Shown: piece by piece, positions 7,842 through 16,845 of the stretch
How the letters are laid out: the number at the start of each line of letters is the position of its first letter
Position numbering within the stretch: the stretch's first letter is position 1
Assembly: GCF_030708075.1 (NCBI RefSeq)
Contig: NZ_CP117982.1
Span: 2,745,302 to 2,809,301, forward strand
Length of the DNA stretch: 64,000 nt
Direction: 5' to 3'
DNA from: Candidatus Epulonipiscium viviparus
GTDB taxonomy: Bacteria; Bacillota; Clostridia; Lachnospirales; Cellulosilyticaceae
Position numbers and translations under genes: made by a program
Notes under the pieces: generated by a model
Database searches by the model: none
What the model was told of the DNA's origin: nothing
The model's input: the letters and a program-made list of their open reading frames with translations, nothing else

Positions 7842-9308
7842 TTATATTAGCATTTCATACATTTGAATATATTGTTTGGCAGATTGTTCCCAAGCAAAAT
7901 CTTGAGACATTGCATTTAATTGAATTTGTTTAAAGTCAGTTGGATAATGATTATATAAATTATTGGCTTCTTCGATTTTTTTGTATAACCAATAGCCAGC
8001 ATAATCTACAAATTCAAATCCTGTACCTTTCTTTGTTTTTGGATTGTAGTGAATAACAGTATCTTTTAAACCGCCTGTTTGTCTAACAATAGGTACTGCG
8101 CCATATCTCATAGCCATAAGCTGGCCGAGCCCGCAAGGTTCAAAATATGAAGGCATTAAGAAGACGTCAGACGCCGCATAGATTTTTTGAGCGAGTTCTT
8201 CATTAAAATCTAAAAATACCAAAGAACGATCTGGGTATAAATACTTGAAGTGTCTAAACATATTTTCATATTCTTGATCGCCAGTTCCAAGAACTACAAA
8301 TTGGATGCCAAGCTCCATAATTTTATCCATAACCCATTGACCAAAAATTGTGTGTTTCATGAGATCAAAGCCTTTTTGATCTGTTAGCCTAGAAATGATA
8401 GAAACTAGCATAGAATTATCTTCTTTGAGACCATACTGTTTTTTAAACATTTTTTTGTTCTTTTCTTTGAGCTCTAAGCTATTTATATCAAAATTATAAT
8501 ATAGAGCAGGGTCTGTTTTAGGGTTATAACGCTTGGTATCAATACCGTTTATAATGCCAGAAGATTTCCAGTATAATTGTTCGCGAAGCAAATTATCGAG
8601 ACCGCAACCATATGTTGGAGTTTTGAGTTCTTCCATATATGTGGGGCTAACTGTATTGATATGGTCTGCGTATAAAAGCCCGGCTTTCATGAAACTATAA
8701 CCGCCATTAAATTCTAGTTTATCGGAGTTGGCATAACCGTCATTGAGCTCTAGAAAATCAAGAGCTTCTCTGCCAAATAAACCTTGATATTTCATGTTGT
8801 GAATAGTAAAAACACATTTAATATTTTGATATTTTGAATCCCAGAAATATTTATCTTTTATTAAAAGTGAAATAGGGCCAGTTTGCCAATCGTTGCAGTG
8901 GACTATATCTGGTACAAAATCGATTCTGCAGATCAATTCAGCTACAACCTTACAAAAGAATGCAAATCGTTCGCAGTCATCACCATAGCCGTATAAACCA
9001 TCGCGGTTAAAATAGTGATCATTTTTTATAAAGTAAGTAGGAACATCAGTTGATTTATATAAAATATCGGCATACTGATGTCTCCATCCAAGTGAAATAT
9101 CATATCCAGTGACATGTGTAAGTTGGTCTTCTGGTAATTTAAAATGTACTGTTCTGTAGTATGGTAGTACAACTCGTACATCAAGACCTAGTGTAATGAG
9201 CTCTGCGGGTAATGCCCCGGCAACATCGGCTAGTCCTCCGGTTTTTGCGAATGGAACTACTTCGCTGGAAACAAAAAGACATTTTAATTGTTTTTTATTT
9301 TTAGTCAA
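7842..9308 (-). CDS. glgA: Glycogen synthase (ADP-glucose type, GT5)
   Basis: 488 residues, the normal length for bacterial GlgA. It elongates alpha-1,4-glucan from ADP-glucose. The ADP-glucose binding motif KTGGLADV is at about residues 22-29, and the C-terminal Rossmann domain has the family segment SYFEPCGLGQLMAMRYG with the catalytic Glu. The start is a TTG behind AAGGAGAG; no better ATG exists before the conserved N-terminus. No other glg gene is adjacent, so the rest of the pathway must lie elsewhere. Confidence 0.93.
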   Translation of the reverse strand: MTKNKKQLKCLFVSSEVVPFAKTGGLADVAGALPAELITLGLDVRVVLPYYRTVHFKLPEDQLTHVTGYDISLGWRHQYADILYKSTDVPTYFIKNDHYFNRDGLYGYGDDCERFAFFCKVVAELICRIDFVPDIVHCNDWQTGPISLLIKDKYFWDSKYQNIKCVFTIHNMKYQGLFGREALDFLELNDGYANSDKLEFNGGYSFMKAGLLYADHINTVSPTYMEELKTPTYGCGLDNLLREQLYWKSSGIINGIDTKRYNPKTDPALYYNFDINSLELKEKNKKMFKKQYGLKEDNSMLVSIISRLTDQKGFDLMKHTIFGQWVMDKIMELGIQFVVLGTGDQEYENMFRHFKYLYPDRSLVFLDFNEELAQKIYAASDVFLMPSYFEPCGLGQLMAMRYGAVPIVRQTGGLKDTVIHYNPKTKKGTGFEFVDYAGYWLYKKIEEANNLYNHYPTDFKQIQLNAMSQDFAWEQSAKQYIQMYEMLI

Positions 9309-9405
9309 AATATTCTCTCCTTCTGTTGATAGTATAACAGAGAAATTTTCTCGTCATAAAGTATTTTACACGAAATTTTGTATTTTGTCCAATAAAAAAA
9401 AATTA

Positions 9406-10965
9406 TTATTCATTTACACGAATCTTAAGTTTTTGTCCCACCCAAATCTTATCGCCATCTTCTATTTCTAAACCACTCCATTCCAAAATTTCATGAACAT
9501 AGGACTCATCTCCAAAATATTTTTGACTGATCTTTCTAATTGTATCGCCAGGTTCTACTGTATAAACTTCAAAATCTTCTGCGCTTTGAACATCAGTAGA
9601 CTCTGCGGGGATAGTTTCCTCGTGATTAATAGATTCGGTAGGTATAATTACTGTTGGCTCTGGAATGTCTGGTATTTGAGCTGCCGAGCCTACAGGCGTA
9701 GAGTTATTTAATAATTCATCAATCGGAGAAGATTTTGGTGGAGTAGGAACTGAAGGAATTACAGTTTCTGCAGGTGGTGTTGTTGGTATTACAGCGGTAG
9801 GGACAATGGTTGGCGTGGTTGATGGCTGGATAATATTGGTTTGTGCATTAGTACTAGTAATTTGATATGGAAAGTTTTCTTCTTCTTGTTCGTGATTAAA
9901 TACTGGTTGTGTGAGTACAGTATCGTCATTAGAAAATCTAGCAAAGACCGCCGCTAACGCAAGAACAGCAAAACAACCGGCCACTAGCGAAAAATTAGAT
10001 TTTTGTTTTGAACTCTGGGTCTTTGTACGATTAGAATCAGAGTCTCTAAATTGATGAACGGCTCTATCAGGAACTGTTTCAGAAGATTCTGTTACTTCAA
10101 GTAATGGGTTGTCCATCATATATTCTTGCATAGCAGGGTTCTGATCATAGAATAAATAATATCCAGTTTGTTCTTTTAGGGTTTCTTCATCATATGCAAA
10201 AAATGTTTCTACCTTATTTACAGCATCAACTAATAATAGTAAAGAATATTTATCTCTAAAAAATTCGCGATGCGCTTTAATTTCTTTAGAACTTACCATT
10301 GTGCCATAACCAGGTTGCATATGTAGCCAACCTACAATGCTTGCGCCTTTAAAATATTTATCTTTTTCTTTGTTTACGGCTTGCAAGCCTTGTTCACTTA
10401 ACCATAGATCATCATTAGATAAATACTTCTGAGGAATAGGGATGATACCAACGATAATTGTTTCCTTGTTTTCTTCATAACGTTCACCAATTAAGACAGC
10501 AGACAATTCTTTGTGTTGATTAGTGAAAGCATATTGATAAAGGTATGTATGCGCATAATCCTCAATATACACAATATGCTCAGTATCCAAATCACCGATA
10601 GGTTTTAATGAATTCGAATCATTTAATAATTTTTCGTATAAAGCTCGTGCATCGATTGTTGTTCGGAACGCAGGTTTTTTTTCTGGAATAAAAATTTCTT
10701 TTTCAACCATATCTATTTCTTCGACATCCTCATCGATTGCAGAAAATTGAGTAGCATTAGAGATTGGTTCGTACGCTGGATTATATTCCTCAGGAGCAAC
10801 GTCATAATTAGGTTCATCATAAGTGGAATCATATTCTGGATCATATTCTGGATCATATTCCGGATCATATTCTATTGCAATGTCCTCTTGTGAAGGTTCT
10901 GGTTTAGAAATTTTCTTTTGTGCTTCTCTTGAAGAAGTTTTTGGCTCGTATATTATTTTACCCAT
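9406..10965 (-). CDS. Degenerate JAMM/MPN-like domain, membrane helix, LysM domain protein
   Basis: 519 residues. Residues about 1-110 are acidic and low-complexity and contain tandem EYDP units. Residues about 125-290 resemble an MPN (JAB/JAMM) fold: the segment VGWLHMQPGYGTMVSSKEI aligns with the canonical GWYHSHPG...S motif, but the second metal-binding His is Gln. A single membrane helix lies near residue 320-340, then a Pro/Thr/Ser-rich linker, and a C-terminal LysM domain from YTVEPGDTIRKISQKYFG (about 468-516). The predicted topology is MPN inside and LysM outside, binding peptidoglycan. Function is unknown. Confidence 0.7.
   Translation of the reverse strand: MGKIIYEPKTSSREAQKKISKPEPSQEDIAIEYDPEYDPEYDPEYDSTYDEPNYDVAPEEYNPAYEPISNATQFSAIDEDVEEIDMVEKEIFIPEKKPAFRTTIDARALYEKLLNDSNSLKPIGDLDTEHIVYIEDYAHTYLYQYAFTNQHKELSAVLIGERYEENKETIIVGIIPIPQKYLSNDDLWLSEQGLQAVNKEKDKYFKGASIVGWLHMQPGYGTMVSSKEIKAHREFFRDKYSLLLLVDAVNKVETFFAYDEETLKEQTGYYLFYDQNPAMQEYMMDNPLLEVTESSETVPDRAVHQFRDSDSNRTKTQSSKQKSNFSLVAGCFAVLALAAVFARFSNDDTVLTQPVFNHEQEEENFPYQITSTNAQTNIIQPSTTPTIVPTAVIPTTPPAETVIPSVPTPPKSSPIDELLNNSTPVGSAAQIPDIPEPTVIIPTESINHEETIPAESTDVQSAEDFEVYTVEPGDTIRKISQKYFGDESYVHEILEWSGLEIEDGDKIWVGQKLKIRVNE
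10823..10873. repeat. Tandem 12-bp repeats encoding EYDP units
   Basis: About four copies of a 12-bp unit (tcatattctgga and variants) within the N-terminal coding part of the LysM protein gene. Unit number could vary by slippage without shifting the frame. Confidence 0.75.
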
Positions 10966-11305
10966 TATATATTCTCCTTTGTTTTATAATGTTGTTAGTT
11001 TTATAATGTTGTTGATTGTAACTGTTATAATTTTACAAATATGACAAAATATTTTGTTAAATTCACTAATACCAATATATTACCAAAATTAGTGTGCAAA
11101 TTTTGTATGCATACTGTAATATACCATTAATCCCCCTGTTTACTTAGCATTTTTTGTCGAGTATCTAAAATTTTTTATCTACATTTTTCAACAAAATTCA
11201 GCTTTTGCATAGAAATTTGAAAAATACGCCCACCCCCCCTTATATTATTTCAAAATATTGTCAAGTATATATAATAGAGTTGCAATTAATTAGTAAAGGA
11301 AGGCG
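10966..11305. other. 340-nt intergenic region between divergent genes
   Basis: AT-rich spacer between the LysM-protein gene and yyaC. It holds a 17-bp direct tandem repeat (10981-10997 and 10998-11014, one mismatch), which lies in the presumed leader of the LysM gene. It also holds a C-tract near 11232-11239 and a TATAAT-like element near 11269-11275 ahead of yyaC. No RNA gene or clear small ORF was recognised. Confidence 0.5.
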
Positions 11306-11905
11306 GTGTTTGTTGTAAGTGCAATAGAGACAGTAAAAAAAGATTCAGATTATGTAAATATAAATAATCCACACCATTTCCATGACTTTTGCCAACTATT
11401 ATATAAATATTTAAACCTATACCTTCCTCTTTACAATAATGAACTTGTTCTGTTGTGTATCGGAACAGACCGTGCAACTGGAGACAGCCTTGGACCTTTA
11501 GTAGGGTACAAATTGAAAGACTTTAAACATAACAATATCCACATTTTTGGTACGCTAGATAAACCTGTCCATGCCAAAAATTTGATTGAAACACTTGCCT
11601 ATGTAAAGCTTTTGTATCCAAATGCCTTGATTATTTCGGTAGATGCTTGTCTTGGCTCTTTAGATAAAGTAGGCAGTGTTTCAATTGGAGAAGGATCGAT
11701 TCGACCCGGAGCTGGTCTAAAAAAAGATCTCCCTTCTGTAGGAGATCTTCATATAATAGGTATAGTAAATGTTAGTACCTCAATGAATATGGCTGTATTA
11801 CAAAACACCAGGCTTTCATTAGTGATGAATATGGCTGACCTAATTTCATTAGGAGTTAGACATTGTATAAGTTTATATAACTATAGAATGAGCATAAAAA
11901 AATAA
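11306..11905 (+). CDS. yyaC: YyaC-family spore protease-like protein (DUF1256)
   Basis: 199 residues. The family resembles the GPR spore protease and hydrogenase maturation protease fold. The conserved segments LLCIGTDRATGDSLGPLVG, FGTLDKPVHAKNL, SVDACLG and RPGAGLKKDLPSVGD are present, with acidic residues suitable for metal binding. In Bacillus YyaC is a forespore-associated protein of unclear substrate. The start is a GTG after AAGGAAGG. It converges on spoVB with only 5 nt between stop codons, and the two sporulation-type genes together support a spore-forming or spore-derived lifestyle. Confidence 0.85.
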   Translation: MFVVSAIETVKKDSDYVNINNPHHFHDFCQLLYKYLNLYLPLYNNELVLLCIGTDRATGDSLGPLVGYKLKDFKHNNIHIFGTLDKPVHAKNLIETLAYVKLLYPNALIISVDACLGSLDKVGSVSIGEGSIRPGAGLKKDLPSVGDLHIIGIVNVSTSMNMAVLQNTRLSLVMNMADLISLGVRHCISLYNYRMSIKK

Positions 11906-11910
11906 TTTTG

Positions 11911-13440
11911 TTATTTTCGAATGCTTAATTCTTCGGGTGTAATGTTTTTGAGAGAAAATAGTGCAACTAAATAAAATAGTGAAGCAAAAAGTATGCTGAA
12001 AGATAAATTAATGCGTGTATTCATATTCTTAAACAACATGTCAGATAAAAAGCTTTTGGTAACAAGACCTGCTGCCAGAGCGCATAATGTCGGATGAAAA
12101 ATCCACTTAGTGAAGTTTACCGGAATATGAGTAATTTCTATTAATCTATTGATATGCAAAATGGATGAAATCACATTACTTAAAATTAATGTTGCGAGTA
12201 GTCCATTTAATCCAATTTTTGGAATTAAAAAATACATCAATAATATTCTAAAGATTGCGTCGACAATTCTATATTCTAGACATTTTTTTTGTTCCCCCAA
12301 TCCCTTAAGAATTCCATCTATCACAATTTCTATATACATAAACGGTGACATAAATACCATGATCTGTAATAATGTTCCAACTTGAGCGTTATTATATACG
12401 CTAATACCAAGTTCGTCACCATATAATGCGAAGATAATTACTATAAAAAATGCAATGATTAGTGTTAAATGTAATACTCGGCTACTGAGACTTTCAACGC
12501 GTCCAGAATATTTTAAAGCAGAAGCTTTGGCTATCTCTGGAGTTAAAATTGTAGAACAAGCCGATAATAGCGCTGTGGGAAATAATAATAGTGGAAAGAC
12601 CATGCCTTTAACCATTCCGTAGATACTTACACTTTCTACAACGGATAAGCCATAATCTTGTAGTCCACTAGGAATGAGTGTATTTTCTAATAATACAAAT
12701 ACAGCAGTTAGATACGACGATGCTGTGATAGGAAATAGAACATTACAAATTTTATAGAGTAATCGTCCTTCTGGTATATTAGTTGTTTTATTTTGAGTCG
12801 CGGTAATACGATTTGCAAAATATAAAATCCCCAAATATGTAAATGATAAAATTTCGCCCAATGTTATGGCCAAGCTCATTCCCATACATGCCATAACCAA
12901 GTCGTGAGTACCAAATACCCCTAGTAAAATAATAGTGAGCCCAAATTTAACAAGTTGCTCTAAAACTTCTGCACTTGCTGGTTTTGAAATATCTTTAGTA
13001 CCATAAAAAAATCCTTTAAAGCAAGCCGATAGTGTCATAAATGGAATGCTTAATGAGAGGATTTTGAGACCTTCTACAATTCTATTATCTTTGACAATTA
13101 AAATGCTTAAATTAGTGGCGTTAGTATAAACTAATGCTGTAATTATTAAACTTATAATGAAGCCAAAGACCAAAAAAATATTCATAACTTTTTTAGCACG
13201 CAATATCCAACCACAGCTAACTTCTTCTGCTACAAGTTTTGACACAGATGTAATAATGCCAGCGGAAGCAATCATATATGCCATCATGTATATTGTCATT
13301 GCGAGTTGATACAGGCCTATTCCTTCTGCTCCTATTTGATTTGAAATGTATATCATAGTACACATTCCGACTAATCTTGTAGCGACGGAGCCTGATGTTG
13401 ATATTAATGTGTTAAACATAAGACCTTCTTTTTTCGCCAA
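11911..13440 (-). CDS. spoVB: Stage V sporulation protein B-like MOP-superfamily flippase
   Basis: 509 residues with about 14 membrane segments and no large soluble domain. The N-terminal segment around GSVATRLVGMCTMIYISNQIGAEGIGLYQLA is typical of the SpoVB/MurJ-like polysaccharide flippases of Firmicutes, which move lipid-linked precursors during spore cortex or cell wall synthesis. The start is TTG with GGAGG seven bases upstream. SpoVB has several paralogues in Clostridia (YtgP, YkvU), so the exact role is less certain than the family. Confidence 0.85.
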   Translation of the reverse strand: MAKKEGLMFNTLISTSGSVATRLVGMCTMIYISNQIGAEGIGLYQLAMTIYMMAYMIASAGIITSVSKLVAEEVSCGWILRAKKVMNIFLVFGFIISLIITALVYTNATNLSILIVKDNRIVEGLKILSLSIPFMTLSACFKGFFYGTKDISKPASAEVLEQLVKFGLTIILLGVFGTHDLVMACMGMSLAITLGEILSFTYLGILYFANRITATQNKTTNIPEGRLLYKICNVLFPITASSYLTAVFVLLENTLIPSGLQDYGLSVVESVSIYGMVKGMVFPLLLFPTALLSACSTILTPEIAKASALKYSGRVESLSSRVLHLTLIIAFFIVIIFALYGDELGISVYNNAQVGTLLQIMVFMSPFMYIEIVIDGILKGLGEQKKCLEYRIVDAIFRILLMYFLIPKIGLNGLLATLILSNVISSILHINRLIEITHIPVNFTKWIFHPTLCALAAGLVTKSFLSDMLFKNMNTRINLSFSILFASLFYLVALFSLKNITPEELSIRK

Positions 13441-13563
13441 TTTAATTCCTCCTTATCAAAATACCTTTGTACAAGTATATGTGGCCAAGCTATTTTTAGA
13501 ATTTAAAAATAAAAATTAAGAAAATCTCGCATTGGCTACAAGGAAAATTATGCAAAAAAAATA

Positions 13564-13592
13564 TTGACATTTGTAGTTTTTTGTATTAATAT
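13564..13592 (+). promoter_or_regulatory. Promoter of the secreted hypothetical gene
   Basis: TTGACA at 13564-13569, a 17-nt spacer and TAATAT at 13587-13592, about 40 nt before the ATG at 13635. Confidence 0.6.
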
Positions 13593-13634
13593 GACATTTA
13601 TACCATAAAAATCAATGTTAAAAAAGGGGTGCTT

Positions 13635-14528
13635 ATGAATTTATACAAAATTTTGATTACTTTTTGTTTGACACTAATAATATTAATGGTACCTATTACT
13701 GCGGAACCAAAAGCTTGTGGAGAGATGATAGAAGTGAATTATCAACTTAGATGTCCCGTGGTGACAAATGCGGTAGGTACAGCAGAAGTGGTGTTGCGTA
13801 ATATGTTTTCGATTAAAAAGGATGAATATCATTTTGCTGTGGGAGATATAATCACTAACATAATGCTTCCAGAAGTAGATGAAGATGTAAATGTGTCTTT
13901 TTATGAACTATCTAATATTAGCGATATAGCTTCAACGGCTTCTGTAGTAGTGAGTGTGGAGCGAGATGGCAATACAAAGCAAATTAAAATGACATTTGAA
14001 GAATTAATGACAGAAATAGAACATATAGAAGTTTCTAATGAAATTACATCTTTTCCAGTTCCAATTTATGATTTTGATAATGCAACAATGAAATTTAGGT
14101 TTATTAATCCATGCAAAATTTCAGAAAGGTTGATAGAATCAACAACTGTTAGACTTATAAATAGCACAGATTTTTATGAGGGAATTTCTGGTAATTTAAC
14201 AGATACAAGAGCGGACTTTTGCACATTTACGCTAGCAGATACAACGTTTATTGAATATCTAGCAAAAGATTATTCCCATCTAGAAGTGGATAAAGTTTAT
14301 ATACCGTTAGAAAATTACCAAACAGATCAGATCGAATACTCAGAAGTGATTTTATTTGAAACCGTGTTTGGCAATACAAGAATAAAAACTAATTTAGAAA
14401 CAAAACAGCTTTTAGATAGATTGGCAACTACAACAGTATCAGGAATCCCACTTATAAAAAATAATCAGATTATTGGATTTGTTTCTACAAGTACCAATTT
14501 TTTTGAAGATACTATTCATTTAAACTAA
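13635..14528 (+). CDS. Secreted hypothetical protein
   Basis: 297 residues. The start is the ATG at 13635, preceded by AAAAGGGG; an in-frame GTG six bases upstream overlaps this site. An N-terminal signal-like helix (about residues 5-23) precedes an extracytoplasmic, beta-rich region without recognisable motif. Two Cys (in KACGEM and LRCPVV) and a few more later could form disulfides. It lies upstream of, and on the same strand as, another single-helix extracytoplasmic protein, from which it is separated by about 108 nt. Confidence 0.7.
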   Translation: MNLYKILITFCLTLIILMVPITAEPKACGEMIEVNYQLRCPVVTNAVGTAEVVLRNMFSIKKDEYHFAVGDIITNIMLPEVDEDVNVSFYELSNISDIASTASVVVSVERDGNTKQIKMTFEELMTEIEHIEVSNEITSFPVPIYDFDNATMKFRFINPCKISERLIESTTVRLINSTDFYEGISGNLTDTRADFCTFTLADTTFIEYLAKDYSHLEVDKVYIPLENYQTDQIEYSEVILFETVFGNTRIKTNLETKQLLDRLATTTVSGIPLIKNNQIIGFVSTSTNFFEDTIHLN

Positions 14529-14636
14529 TTTGCTATACCCTCTGCTATTACAGGAGAGGGATACATAATATTTGATAACATATGTTTAAAATTATAGCAA
14601 GTTGTCAATACTCCTAAAATATAAAGGGGGGTTAAA

Positions 14637-16202
14637 ATGAGAAAATTTATTAAAAAACACGCAGCCCTTTTTAAAAGTATTTGTATGATTCTTTTTATAT
14701 ATGTCATTTGTATATATTTTTATAAATTTAGTGATATACTTTTGTTTAATCAACCTAAAATACTAAGAACAGATGATGAGACAATAAAAACATTTGCAAC
14801 TAATAATTTAACATCATATAAAGAGCAAATTTTTGACAATATAAAAATAACAATACCAACAACAAATAATAATGCAATAGTATATATTGTATCGGATGAA
14901 TTGGATGTGTCTTATTTAAGCAACTATTTAGCCAATCAAGGTTATTTATGTATAAATTTTGTGCCCTCAAGTTTGGATGAAATAGAGGATGTAATCGAGC
15001 GAACTATAAATTCTATTTATAATACAAATGATGGATTTGGTGAAGAGCTATTAGAAAAAGGAAACAGAGAGATGGTTTCTATAGTAGGAATAGGCAAGGC
15101 TGGTGGTTATGCATTAGAAGGAGCGTTATCATCAATGGATAAATTTGACATAAACGTTGTCTCGACACTGCTAATAGCACCATTAATTAATTCTATAGAC
15201 ATGTTCCCCAAAAATGTTGTTCCTAAAGTACCTATAGGAATTGTACTTCCAGAATTTGATGGCATAATAAGAAGTTTGGACGGTCAAACTATATATAATG
15301 AATATCTATTTAACGAAAATATAATAGAACCAATTTCAGCAGTATATTTATTTGGTGCAAACCATAATTTTTTTTATGAAACCATTTTAGAGGATGATGC
15401 ATTAAACATAGATATGGTAAAAAATACATCTGATGATATAGAAAATTTGTTGCTCCTAAGTTCTAAAGAACAGCAAGATTTTCTAAAAAAATATACTTTA
15501 GAGTTTTTAAATTTTTATCATGAAATAAAAGGAATAACAAATATAGGGCTAGAGGTAGATGTTATTGCACCAAATAAGATATTTAATCAAAAAGTACTTA
15601 CTTCATTAGTGACAGCAAAATCATTTCCAATAATATCACCCACATTACTAGAAGTGACGAATTATAATAATCTGGGCGGAAGAATGATTATGTCGAATGC
15701 ATCGATTTCGCAGATAAAAGAAAGCTATATCGCACCACATGACAGTGCAATATCATTTCTACATCCAGGTTTATTTGTTGATCTAGGGCTGTTAAAGCTA
15801 AGTTGGAATGTTGATACAGGAAATTTTACAACAACTATTCCACAGATTTATGAAGATTTTTCTAGCTATGGGGCGCTTTCTATATGGATCGCAACAAATC
15901 CATCTAGTTCGTTGAATACAAAAACGAAGCAGCAATCATTTGTTCTAACATTGCATGATAAAATTGGTCAGCAAGAACATATTCTGCTAAGCATGCAAAA
16001 TGCACTCGCTATCCCAAATGGCAAAGAAATAGCAACAAAATATCAAAAGCAGTGGTCAACGTTTACACCGCTAAGTAATATTAGAATCCCATTAGAGATG
16101 TTTACCAAAGTTGATTTAACAAATATTGTGGCTATATCATTTGATTTTAATCAAACGCAAAGCGGTTCAATTTATATAGGAGATTTGAGATTACTCAAAT
16201 AA
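14637..16202 (+). CDS. Membrane-anchored alpha/beta-hydrolase-like protein with altered nucleophile elbow
   Basis: 521 residues. An N-terminal membrane helix (about 11-33) leads into an extracytoplasmic region. Residues about 75-300 look like an alpha/beta hydrolase: SIVGIGKAGGYALEGAL sits where the nucleophile elbow G-x-S-x-G-G is expected, with Lys in place of Ser, and LFGANHNFFYE resembles the catalytic His strand. The C-terminal about 150 residues look like a beta-sandwich, ending in GSIYIGDLRLLK. A non-catalytic carbohydrate or wall-binding role is possible. The ATG follows AAAGGGGGG. Confidence 0.55.
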   Translation: MRKFIKKHAALFKSICMILFIYVICIYFYKFSDILLFNQPKILRTDDETIKTFATNNLTSYKEQIFDNIKITIPTTNNNAIVYIVSDELDVSYLSNYLANQGYLCINFVPSSLDEIEDVIERTINSIYNTNDGFGEELLEKGNREMVSIVGIGKAGGYALEGALSSMDKFDINVVSTLLIAPLINSIDMFPKNVVPKVPIGIVLPEFDGIIRSLDGQTIYNEYLFNENIIEPISAVYLFGANHNFFYETILEDDALNIDMVKNTSDDIENLLLLSSKEQQDFLKKYTLEFLNFYHEIKGITNIGLEVDVIAPNKIFNQKVLTSLVTAKSFPIISPTLLEVTNYNNLGGRMIMSNASISQIKESYIAPHDSAISFLHPGLFVDLGLLKLSWNVDTGNFTTTIPQIYEDFSSYGALSIWIATNPSSSLNTKTKQQSFVLTLHDKIGQQEHILLSMQNALAIPNGKEIATKYQKQWSTFTPLSNIRIPLEMFTKVDLTNIVAISFDFNQTQSGSIYIGDLRLLK

Positions 16203-16224
16203 AAAAGGAGGTCAGCGCCTCCTC
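16201..16224 (-). terminator. Terminator of the Cys-rich protein gene
   Basis: Stem aggagg / cctcct (16206-16211 and 16218-16223) with a 6-nt loop. On the minus strand it ends in a run of T, just past the stop codon of the Cys-rich gene. It also overlaps the end of the plus-strand gene, but no T tract follows on that strand. Confidence 0.7.
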
Positions 16225-16231
16225 AAAAAAA

Positions 16232-16738
16232 TTAGTATCTAACATTGCAGTTACAAGAGCAATACAAATTAAAATCTACAGGTTGCTTTGGATAGCACCC
16301 ACAAGGTTCACCGAGGTTTGGTCTGGGTCTACTGGAGCTATTGTAAGGTTTGCCGCACCTGCTACAAACGTTTGTAAAATATGGGTATTCAACAGATTGG
16401 CTATAAAAATAAATATGGTCTGAACACTGATTTACAGCAGGTCTGCCATAAGAATAGTTGTAATAACTGCAATCGCTAGAAGTGGGCTTACTAATATAAC
16501 TGCAGTATTGACAGCCCCCCGATTGAAGTAGAGAACGGCCACAATAAGGACAATAGTAATAATTACTATATTCAATCATGGCACTGCTATATAATGCGCA
16601 TCGACATGGTTGGCAACCACATCTAGAACATACATTCGAGTATTTTTGAGCGGTTCCTTTTATAAATTGTTCATTTACGTAGTAATTAATTTTTTCATAT
16701 TCGTTTTGTTTATGTTGACAAAAATTATTATATAACAT
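16232..16738 (-). CDS. Cys- and Tyr-rich small protein with repeated zinc-ribbon-like knuckles
   Basis: 168 residues from the ATG at 16738, which follows GGAAGGTG. About twenty Cys occur in knuckles: CSRCGCQPCRC (near residue 37), CPYCGRSLLQSGGCQYC, CSRCGKPY with a later CGC, and a terminal CSCNCN. Tyr and Ser are very frequent. There is no signal peptide or membrane helix. Composition resembles either metal-binding zinc-ribbon proteins or Tyr/Cys-rich spore coat proteins; the second reading fits the sporulation genes nearby but is not proven. Confidence 0.6.
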   Translation of the reverse strand: MLYNNFCQHKQNEYEKINYYVNEQFIKGTAQKYSNVCSRCGCQPCRCALYSSAMIEYSNYYYCPYCGRSLLQSGGCQYCSYISKPTSSDCSYYNYSYGRPAVNQCSDHIYFYSQSVEYPYFTNVCSRCGKPYNSSSRPRPNLGEPCGCYPKQPVDFNLYCSCNCNVRY

Positions 16739-16760
16739 AATTTTCACACCTTCCATAAAG

Positions 16761-16774
16761 TATAGATATCTATA
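16761..16774. promoter_or_regulatory. 14-bp perfect palindrome upstream of the Cys-rich gene
   Basis: tatagatatctata is self-complementary and lies 23 nt before the start codon, in the promoter or leader zone. It could be an operator, or an AT-rich chance palindrome. Confidence 0.3.
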
Positions 16775-16796
16775 TTATATGAAGGATAGATTAAAT

Positions 16797-16845
16797 TGCC
16801 ACCTTTCGTTGTTGACACATTTTTTCAAAAGATGGCAGTTTTTTT
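16797..16845. terminator. Possible terminator downstream of the L,D-transpeptidase gene
   Basis: A 10-bp stem with one G-U pair (16797-16806 and 16828-16837). On the plus strand it is followed by seven T; on the minus strand, the direction of the adjacent gene, the following tract is only AATTTAAT. Confidence 0.4.
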
